Assembly (NCBI GenBank): GCA_937127205.1
Contig: CAKZLS010000424.1
Span: 1 to 7,523, forward strand
Origin: an uncultured Rhodospirillales bacterium
GTDB taxonomy: Bacteria > Pseudomonadota > Alphaproteobacteria > Rhodospirillales > Defluviicoccaceae
DNA: 7,523 nucleotides
Direction: 5' to 3'
Positions 1 through 4,548 of this stretch are shown here, piece by piece (the first letter of the stretch is position 1; each line of letters opens with the position of its first letter). A program made the translations under genes and the position numbers. Below the pieces are notes generated by a model that was given only the letters and a program-made list of their open reading frames with translations, searched no databases and was not told the DNA's origin.

Positions 1-15
1 GGGTGGGGGCGGCCG

Positions 16-618
16 CTACCCGAGAATTTCTGTCGCGTCGATCAGTGTCTTCGCCAGGTCGGCCATGCGGATGTTCCGGTCCATCGCCGTCTTGCGCATG
101 ACTTGATACGCGTCTTCCTCGTTGAGACCGCGCTGTCTCATAACAATGCCTTTGGCGCGTTCAATAAGTTTGCGCTCCGACAGGGCGGCCTGGGCCTTAT
201 CCAGTTCCGCGCGCACATGCCGCCCCTCGTCGAATTGAGCCCGTGCCAGATCGATGGCCGAGCGCACCCGGTTACTATTCAGACCGACTACGATGTAGGC
301 GCTCACGCCCGCCGCCACCGCCGCCCGTATCTGTTCCGGTTCGCCGTCTTCGCTGAACATGGCGATGGGCGACGGGCGCACGTCCTGAATGGCGCGAATA
401 CGGTCCATCGAGCGTTCATCGGGATCGGTGACATTGACCAGAACCGCATCGGGCCGTTCTCGCTCGATCCGATCAGCCGTCAGGTCGCCAAAGGGCAGCG
501 AGCCGGCGATCCCGTACCCGTGTTCACTCAGCATGGCCTTGAACATGCCCCTTCGTTCCGCGTTATCGTCTGCAACTAGCACTCTCAAGCCCGTCGGTGT
601 CTTGATTCGCATGAACAT
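16..618 (-). CDS. nasT: NasT-family ANTAR response regulator (transcription antiterminator)
   Basis: Predicted cytoplasmic RNA-binding antiterminator of about 200 aa. Residues 10-125 form a CheY-like receiver (LRVLVADDN near the N-terminus gives the acidic pair D17-D18). Residues about 138-196 form an ANTAR domain with the typical core ERKLIERAKGIVMRQRGL followed by AYQVMRKTAMDRN. NasT proteins act in nitrate assimilation: they bind leader hairpins to prevent termination and are held inactive by the nitrate sensor NasS. By eye-alignment with NasT relatives, the usual phosphoacceptor Asp is Asn here (N62 in VLVNVTDP), and the conserved receiver Lys is also not evident. This fits control by partner binding rather than phosphorylation. 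The start is uncertain: GTG at 621, ATG at 618 and ATG at 612 are all in frame and none has a clear Shine-Dalgarno. I chose the ATG at 618. A sigma-54 promoter with NtrC-like sites lies upstream. Nitrate genes, if linked, would lie beyond position 1. Confidence 0.85.
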   Translation of the reverse strand: MFMRIKTPTGLRVLVADDNAERRGMFKAMLSEHGYGIAGSLPFGDLTADRIERERPDAVLVNVTDPDERSMDRIRAIQDVRPSPIAMFSEDGEPEQIRAAVAAGVSAYIVVGLNSNRVRSAIDLARAQFDEGRHVRAELDKAQAALSERKLIERAKGIVMRQRGLNEEDAYQVMRKTAMDRNIRMADLAKTLIDATEILG

Positions 619-635
619 CACATAGAATAAACAGA

Positions 636-652
636 CCGTGCGAACCGCACGG
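636..652 (-). other. GC-rich hairpin in the short nasT leader
   Basis: A perfect inverted repeat with 7-bp arms (CCGTGCG / CGCACGG) and a 3-base loop. On the minus strand it is followed by a loosely T-rich stretch (TCTGTTTATTCT) leading into the nasT start. If transcription begins at about 654, as the sigma-54 promoter predicts, this hairpin occupies nearly the first 20 nucleotides of the mRNA. It could stabilise the 5' end, affect translation, or be a protein-binding element. It is too close to the predicted transcript start to be a normal attenuator, and its loop is not the hexaloop of known ANTAR targets. Confidence 0.5.
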
Positions 653-664
653 CACTATCTCGCT

Positions 665-680
665 AGCAAGGCATGCGCCA
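665..680 (-). promoter_or_regulatory. Sigma-54 (RpoN) -24/-12 promoter for nasT
   Basis: On the minus strand the sequence reads TGGCGCATGCCTTGCT. The family consensus is TGGCACG-N4-TTGCW. Here the -24 element TGGC, the invariant GG and GC exactly ten bases apart, and TTGCT at -12 are all present. The predicted transcription start is near 654, about 36 bases before the nasT start codon. The assignment is strengthened by two enhancer-type dyads on the upstream side at typical distance. Confidence 0.7.
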
Positions 681-766
681 AGTGAGGAGAAAGGTGAAAC
701 ATCGACGAGATTGGATGAATTTGGACCGAAATATGGCCGGTGCTTGCACGCACCAGCTTTCTATAA

Positions 767-785
767 TTGCGCAAATTATGTGCAA
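767..785. promoter_or_regulatory. NtrC-type enhancer site, proximal
   Basis: A dyad TTGCGCA-N5-TGTGCAA with one mismatch between its 7-base arms. It fits the NtrC-type pattern GCAC-N7-GTGC in all but one base. Its centre is about 122 bases upstream of the start predicted from the sigma-54 promoter, within the usual enhancer range. It shares TTGCACATA with the distal site in the same orientation, so the two form a tandem pair with centres 29 bases apart. Confidence 0.6.
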
Positions 786-796
786 ATGAACGAAGC

Positions 797-813
797 TGCA
801 CAACATATGTGCA
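797..813. promoter_or_regulatory. NtrC-type enhancer site, distal
   Basis: A perfect dyad TGCACA-N5-TGTGCA that exactly fits GCAC-N7-GTGC, the core of the NtrC consensus TGCACC-N5-GGTGCA. Its centre is about 151 bases upstream of the predicted nasT start. The pair at about -122 and -151 resembles the twin NtrC sites of enteric glnA. A further TGCACA half-site lies at 833-838 without a matching second half. Between this site and the sodB terminator (841-926) I see only short inverted repeats, such as CAGGC-TTG-GCCTG at 885-897. Confidence 0.6.
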
Positions 814-926
814 ATTGTCGTGTTTTCCCCCATGCACATGAACCATCTCCGCCGCAGAAGTGACGTCCGACGGTTCGGCTTCGGCAGGCTTGGCCTGTCT
901 TCGAACGAAGCATGACGACGCGACGC

Positions 927-953
927 AAAAAAAGGCCCGGATTAACCCGGGCC
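927..953 (-). terminator. Rho-independent terminator of sodB
   Basis: Reading the minus strand, a perfect 7-bp stem (GGCCCGG / CCGGGCC) with a 6-base loop is followed immediately by seven T residues. It begins 28 bases after the sodB stop codon. It also insulates sodB transcription from the nasT control region. Confidence 0.93.
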
Positions 954-981
954 TCTCGCTTTGCTGGCGTCTTGTGCGAAT

Positions 982-1581
982 TCAGGCCTTGGCCAGGTTC
1001 TCGGCAACGAAGTCCCAGTTGATCAGATTGTCGATAAAATCCTGGACGTAGTCGGGGCGGCGGTTCTGGTAGTCGAGATAATATGCGTGCTCCCAGACAT
1101 CGCAGGTCAGAAGCGCGGTCTGACCATGGACCATCGGAGTGTCGGCGTTGCCGGTCTTGGCGATCTTGACCGAGCCGTTCTCGGCCACCAGCCAGCCCCA
1201 GCCGCTGCCGAACTGGGTGACGCAGGCGTTCTTGAACTCTTCCTTGAACTTGTCGAAGGAACCGAAAGCACCGTCGATGGCCGCCGCCACGTCGCCAGAC
1301 GGTGCGCCGCCGCCGCCCGGTTTCATGCAGTGCCAATAGAAGGTGTGGTTCCAAACCTGGGCGGCGTTGTTGAAAACGCCGGCCTTGGAAGCGTCGCCGG
1401 CAACCGCCTGGATGACCTCCTCCAGGCTCTGCGAAGCCATCGGGGAGTCTTCGGTCATGTTGTTGAGATTGGTTACGTAGGTTTGGTGGTGCTTGCCATG
1501 GTGAAAGTCGAGTGTATTCGCCGAAATGTATGGCTGCAGTCCATCCTTTGCAAATGGCAGCGCCGGTAGTTCGAAAGCCAT
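982..1581 (-). CDS. sodB: Superoxide dismutase [Fe]
   Basis: A 199-aa cytoplasmic enzyme that converts superoxide to oxygen and hydrogen peroxide. It is full length for the Fe/Mn SOD family. The four metal ligands are present: H27 (in LDFHHGKHH), H79 (in VWNHTFYW), D161 and H165 (in DVWEHAYYLDY). Q75 in AAQVWNH and Ala at 146 in GNADTP are the Fe-type arrangement, where Mn enzymes carry a Gln near the latter position, so iron is the likely cofactor. The start ATG is preceded by AAGGA (10-base gap) and GAGGG, and the protein begins MAFELPALPF as in other bacterial SodB proteins. A strong terminator follows. The gene lies 99 bases after the HpnC-like gene on the same strand. That gap holds two inverted repeats, so sodB probably has its own promoter. 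Confidence 0.97.
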   Translation of the reverse strand: MAFELPALPFAKDGLQPYISANTLDFHHGKHHQTYVTNLNNMTEDSPMASQSLEEVIQAVAGDASKAGVFNNAAQVWNHTFYWHCMKPGGGGAPSGDVAAAIDGAFGSFDKFKEEFKNACVTQFGSGWGWLVAENGSVKIAKTGNADTPMVHGQTALLTCDVWEHAYYLDYQNRRPDYVQDFIDNLINWDFVAENLAKA

Positions 1582-1605
1582 ATGTCCCTCGTCCTTTATG
1601 TAACT

Positions 1606-1624
1606 TTTTCAGATCCCCTGAAAA
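1606..1624. promoter_or_regulatory. Perfect inverted repeat in the sodB 5' region
   Basis: TTTTCAG-N5-CTGAAAA has perfect 7-bp arms and begins 24 bases upstream of the sodB ATG. In RNA it would form a hairpin just before the ribosome binding site. As DNA it could be an operator. No T-tract follows on either strand, so it is not an ordinary terminator for the HpnC-like gene. I recognise no known regulator site. Confidence 0.4.
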
Positions 1625-1625
1625 T

Positions 1626-1640
1626 ATGGTGTTGCACCAT
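1626..1640. promoter_or_regulatory. Second inverted repeat upstream of sodB
   Basis: ATGGTG-TTG-CACCAT has perfect 6-bp arms and sits one base away from the neighbouring TTTTCAG repeat. Together the two dyads fill about one third of the 99-base spacer. This suggests a regulatory site near the sodB promoter, but no clear -35/-10 pair is visible and the binding protein is unknown. Confidence 0.4.
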
Positions 1641-1680
1641 GGATTGAAAGGGGAACGGGAAGGGAATCCAGTGAATTCTG

Positions 1681-2529
1681 TTACCAAGGCAGGAAAGATC
1701 TGAGTTTGCAGAGCCATTTACACTTGCGTCGTTCCCAACCGCTCAGTTCCACGCGCTCGTTGAGCGGGTCGCGCGCGCGAAAGTGTTGCGCCAGCGTTCG
1801 CGCCCGGCAAAGCACGATGGCGGTGTGCAGGCTGAGGCCTCGCGATTTGATCAACCGGGGCAGGGGGGCGGCATCCACCAACAGGCGGTCGACGCCGTCC
1901 AGCACCCGGTCGATGACCGCGCGGGTCTGACCCTTGGCCGAGGGCGCCTGCAGGTGCAGGGTGGTGATAAACGCGTCGCGCATAAACTTCTCGGGAATAC
2001 ACAGCCGCCGGTATTGGGCGCTGGGCTCCTTGCAGTCGCGCAACCGCTTGAGGATTCGGAGCGCGGCGCAGAGCGCGTCTGTGGCGGGGCCGCAGACGCC
2101 CGGATCCTCGCCCGTGAGGTCCAGCATGTAACGGCCGATGGGAGAAGCAGCGTGGGTGCAGTAGGCCAGCAGATCGTCCCAAGTCTGGACACGCGCGCCC
2201 GATATGTCGTTCCGGAACGCATGGGTGACATGAAGCGCGTGCTCGGCGGTGGCTTTTGAGTCTCGCAGGCTCTCGCGCATCTGGCGCGACACTGTCGACG
2301 CTTCGTCCGACCAGTCGGCGTCGGGACCACCCTCGAGCATGGCTTCCAGTGCATCGAGGCGCGCCTGTTTTTCATCACGCGTCAGAGTGGCATCGTCGGC
2401 GATGCCGTCGGCCAGGCGTACGAACCGGCCGAAGTGCCGCACATGGGTTTGGATGGCCGGACGGAACAGTTCCGGCATGAGCGAGAAGTCGGCGTCGCGG
2501 CCCAGCCGGCTCGAACTGATGACGATCAC
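1681..2529 (-). CDS. HpnC-like squalene/phytoene synthase family protein with altered active site
   Basis: A 282-aa all-helical member of the head-to-head prenyl synthase family, closest by eye to HpnC. HpnC turns presqualene diphosphate into hydroxysqualene, in a path completed by HpnD and HpnE towards squalene and hopanoids. Supporting signals are the substrate-end pattern FSLMPELFRPAIQTHV, the first Asp-rich motif D41-x3-D45 in RLADGIADD, and the C-terminal HpnC-like DPLNERVELS. The second Asp-rich motif normally reads DCxxD-Y; here it reads DCKEPS (165-170), so its second Asp is Pro. The typical RVYLP that follows is RLCIP. Catalysis may therefore be lost or changed. The start is GTG, with an in-frame stop only 18 bases further upstream and AAAGGG nearby. 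No hpnD or hpnE is adjacent, unlike usual hpnCDE clusters. A divergent NDUFAF6-like paralogue lies 111 bases away. Confidence 0.8.
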   Translation of the reverse strand: MIVISSSRLGRDADFSLMPELFRPAIQTHVRHFGRFVRLADGIADDATLTRDEKQARLDALEAMLEGGPDADWSDEASTVSRQMRESLRDSKATAEHALHVTHAFRNDISGARVQTWDDLLAYCTHAASPIGRYMLDLTGEDPGVCGPATDALCAALRILKRLRDCKEPSAQYRRLCIPEKFMRDAFITTLHLQAPSAKGQTRAVIDRVLDGVDRLLVDAAPLPRLIKSRGLSLHTAIVLCRARTLAQHFRARDPLNERVELSGWERRKCKWLCKLRSFLPW

Positions 2530-2640
2530 GACGCGGCCGCCCTTTGCCTAGTGAAAGTTGCTTGATGCCTTATAGTGCGATAATGCGCTTGCGAACCCTA
2601 CACGCTGAATGATCGTGAGAACAAGGTATACGTAATCGCA
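2530..2640. promoter_or_regulatory. Shared divergent promoter region of the two prenyl-synthase-fold genes
   Basis: The 111 bases between the GTG of the HpnC-like gene and the ATG of the NDUFAF6-like gene must hold both promoters. Overlapping -10-like hexamers lie on opposite strands: TATAAG (2569-2574, minus) and TATAGT (2571-2576, plus). The minus-strand one has TTCGCA as a possible -35 at a short 15-base spacing. The plus-strand one has no good -35. These are weak predictions. Confidence 0.3.
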
Positions 2641-3480
2641 ATGCCACAGCTTTCCTATTGCGCCGAGCAGGTCCGGCGTTTCGACAACGACCGGTTCATC
2701 TGTTCCTTGTTCGCTCCAGCGGAAGAGCGCGAGGCCATGGCCGCTGTGTACGCCTTCAACCTGGAGGTGGCGCGGATCCGGGAGATGGCTCGGGAGCCGA
2801 TGCTGGGGCACATGCGCCTGCAATGGTGGCGCGATGCCCTGGACACGATCTATACCGGTGCTCCGCTGCGTCATCAGGTGGCGGTCGCGCTTGCCGACGC
2901 CGTGAACCGGTATGGGCTCGATCGCCGCCAATTCGACCGAATCCTCGACGCACGCGCCTTCGATCTCGACGACCTTGCGCCGCAGACGCTGGACGCACTG
3001 ATCGATTACGCTGATGGGACGTCGGCCACCCTCGCCCGGCTTTCGTTGCACATCCTCGGCGGGACGGGAGAGGCACCGGAAAAAGCGGGGCGCGACGTGG
3101 GTATCGCCTGGGCGCTCACCGGCATTCTGCGCGCCGTGCCGTTCCACGCCCAAGCTCGGCGGGTCTACCTCCCCGCCGAGTTGAGCCGAGAGGCCGGCCT
3201 GGACGTGGCGCAGATGTTCGAGACGGGACCGGTCGACGGCCTGGTACCGGTGGTTACCGCGATCTCCGACAAAGCCTGGGATTTTATTCGATCCGCCCGG
3301 CGTTACCGCTCGGAGATCCCGAAGCGGGCGCTGCCGGCGCTGTTGCCTGCGACGCTGGCCGCGATCTACCTCCGCAGATTGGCCAAGTGCGGCTTTAATC
3401 CGTTTGATCCGCGCGTTCGATCGGCCGGACCCTCGCGGTTGGTGTGGACGGCATTCAACCGCATGCGCGGAGCCTACTGA
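2641..3480 (+). CDS. NDUFAF6-like (complex I assembly factor type) squalene/phytoene synthase-fold protein
   Basis: A 279-aa protein of the squalene/phytoene synthase fold without the enzyme's catalytic residues. Residues 14-70 (DNDRFICSLFAPAEER, AFNLEVARIREM, MRLQWWRDALDTIY) closely follow human NDUFAF6 (C8orf38), as recalled, including the CSL-x2-PAE and MR-x-Q-[FW]-W signatures. The region around the canonical second motif reads LTGILRAVPFHAQARRVYLP, where active synthases have Asp at the positions of A165 and H169. The first DxxxD is replaced by EVARI. Mitochondrial NDUFAF6 helps assemble complex I, so a role in NADH dehydrogenase biogenesis is an inference; automatic annotation would say phytoene synthase. 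ATG is the only reasonable start, with a weak AAGGT 12 bases upstream. Its stop overlaps the end of the convergent ankyrin gene by 7 bases. There is no signal peptide or membrane segment. Confidence 0.87.
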   Translation: MPQLSYCAEQVRRFDNDRFICSLFAPAEEREAMAAVYAFNLEVARIREMAREPMLGHMRLQWWRDALDTIYTGAPLRHQVAVALADAVNRYGLDRRQFDRILDARAFDLDDLAPQTLDALIDYADGTSATLARLSLHILGGTGEAPEKAGRDVGIAWALTGILRAVPFHAQARRVYLPAELSREAGLDVAQMFETGPVDGLVPVVTAISDKAWDFIRSARRYRSEIPKRALPALLPATLAAIYLRRLAKCGFNPFDPRVRSAGPSRLVWTAFNRMRGAY

Positions 3481-4331
3481 CGACGCGGATTCGACGGTTG
3501 CTTTGGAACCTCGAGCAAAGTCGGAGCCCTACTGTCGCTTCCGCTGCCGCCAACGCCGATGACACGATTCGAGAACGCCGATCCGCCTTCTCCATCCTCT
3601 GAAGGCACGGACGTTTGCGCCGTGCGTTCGCCCGGTGACAATGTCGCGCTATTATCCTCCACGCCTAACAGAGGGTCGGGTCCTGTGTCGATGCCGGACG
3701 GTACACCGGAAGCGGCCCCGCCGATCTCGCCAACGGTAAATGCGCCGGCTCCGTGTGCAGGCGCGTTTGGATCGAAGGGACTGGCCTCTCCCGTCGATTG
3801 CTGCTGATCACCGGTTGCGGGCCCTGCGCTTGTCTCGATATCAACATCGGTGGGGTCGCTCGATAAAGCGCCGTCGGCGCTGGCGGGTTTCGACAACGGG
3901 CCCAGCGGCGATCCATGCCCCGATGGCCGGGAGCCGACATCGCGGGATGAGGCGGATCCGAAGGGAGATCCGGCGGGCCCCGTCACCGAGGGGCGCTGCT
4001 CCTCGTTGGCGCGATTGAAGTTTCGGACCGCGACAAGATAATGGCCGATCTCGAAGTATCCCTTGTCGATCGCCAATTCCATGGGGGTCATCCCCCAGCG
4101 GTCGGACGCTTCGACGTCGGCGCCCGCGGCGACGCTCGCCTGAACCGCGGCGAAGTCCTTCGCATGAACGGCATCGAACAGTTCCTCGGTTGCCTTGGCC
4201 ATATCGCTTTCCTGGGCCGGCGCAACAGTCGGTACCGCCACCGCGAGACCAGCCAGCAATAGACACCACACCAGCGTCAAGCGGGATCCTAACAATCCAA
4301 CAACCCTCATCTTTATGAGCATCCGTTTCAT
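3474..4331 (-). CDS. Exported ankyrin-repeat protein with long low-complexity tail
   Basis: A 285-aa protein with three visible parts. Residues 1-39 are a signal peptide (MKRMLIKMR basic start, hydrophobic VWCLLLAGLAVAV, probable cleavage after APA). Residues about 45-105 hold roughly two ankyrin repeats (ELFDAVHAKDFAAVQASVAAGADVEASD, then WGMTPMELAIDKGYFEIGHYLV). Residues 110-285 are rich in Gly, Ser, Pro and Asp and are probably disordered. Ankyrin repeats bind proteins; the partner and role are unknown. The protein is probably periplasmic. The open frame runs up to 4424, but the signal peptide only makes sense from an internal Met. I chose ATG 4331 (AAAGAG upstream). ATG 4322 or 4310 are possible, particularly as a TATAAA lies 4 bases before 4331. 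It converges on the NDUFAF6-like gene with a 7-base overlap and no terminator hairpin between them. Confidence 0.8.
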   Translation of the reverse strand: MKRMLIKMRVVGLLGSRLTLVWCLLLAGLAVAVPTVAPAQESDMAKATEELFDAVHAKDFAAVQASVAAGADVEASDRWGMTPMELAIDKGYFEIGHYLVAVRNFNRANEEQRPSVTGPAGSPFGSASSRDVGSRPSGHGSPLGPLSKPASADGALSSDPTDVDIETSAGPATGDQQQSTGEASPFDPNAPAHGAGAFTVGEIGGAASGVPSGIDTGPDPLLGVEDNSATLSPGERTAQTSVPSEDGEGGSAFSNRVIGVGGSGSDSRAPTLLEVPKQPSNPRRQ

Positions 4332-4354
4332 TGTATTTATACTCTTTGCAACCG

Positions 4355-4371
4355 TTATTGCATCGCAATAA
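4355..4371. promoter_or_regulatory. Perfect inverted repeat between divergent ankyrin and aldo/keto reductase genes
   Basis: TTATTGC-ATC-GCAATAA has 7-bp perfect arms and lies 24-40 bases upstream of the ankyrin gene start. It sits in the AT-rich part of the 217-base divergent spacer (4332-4548). The position and symmetry suit a dimeric repressor or activator site controlling one or both genes. No known regulator is recognised, and no convincing sigma-70 promoter was found for either gene. Confidence 0.45.
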
Positions 4372-4459
4372 TGCCGGGAAACCAAATTAGGAGCAACGGT
4401 GGTAATATGCCCGCGGTTCCTCACCTTTCAAGTCCACGCTGCCCCCGGGGACGCGGTTT

Positions 4460-4476
4460 GGCGGCGCAGCGCCGCC
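4460..4476. other. GC-rich palindrome upstream of the aldo/keto reductase
   Basis: GGCGGCGC-A-GCGCCGCC is symmetric about position 4468. Outer CCCCGG (4445-4450) and CCGGGG (4478-4483) could extend the pairing. In an mRNA starting further upstream it would form a strong leader hairpin about 70 bases before the start codon. There is no T-tract, so it is not a standard terminator. Confidence 0.4.
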
Positions 4477-4548
4477 GCCGGGGTGGTCTTGAGTGGCCTC
4501 GACCGACGTGGAACAATACCGATGAACAGGGCACGCGGGAGAGACGCC

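Noticed and set aside
9..16. NotI-type palindrome GCGGCCGC, also at 2533-2540
   Set aside because: Eight-base GC palindromes are expected by chance in GC-rich DNA; there is no sign of a cloning junction or repeat around them.
636..652. Classical ANTAR target RNA (two stem-loops with hexaloops)
   Set aside because: Only one stem is visible and its loop is 3 bases; the required second stem and the A1/G4 hexaloop pattern are absent.
739..754. GGTGC-N6-GCACC repeat as a third NtrC site
   Set aside because: The half-sites are in the reversed order (GTGC first, GCAC second) and the spacing does not fit the NtrC consensus.
655..846. 63-codon minus-strand open frame in the nasT upstream region
   Set aside because: It runs through the sigma-54 promoter and both NtrC-type dyads, has no coding character or recognisable family, and is best explained as chance.
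1606..1624. Terminator for the HpnC-like gene
   Set aside because: The stem is followed by no T-run on the minus strand and is AT-rich, unlike the clear terminator after sodB.
2548..3153. 201-codon minus-strand open frame opposite the NDUFAF6-like gene
   Set aside because: It is a high-GC shadow frame; the opposite strand encodes a protein with clear family similarity over its full length.
4332..4424. N-terminal extension of the ankyrin protein to 4424
   Set aside because: It would bury the signal peptide more than 30 residues inside the protein and spans the TTATTGC dyad in the probable promoter.
4399..4548. N-terminal extension of the aldo/keto reductase from GTG 4399
   Set aside because: The extra 50 residues have no family match, cross a GC-rich palindrome, and a better start with a ribosome binding site lies at 4549.
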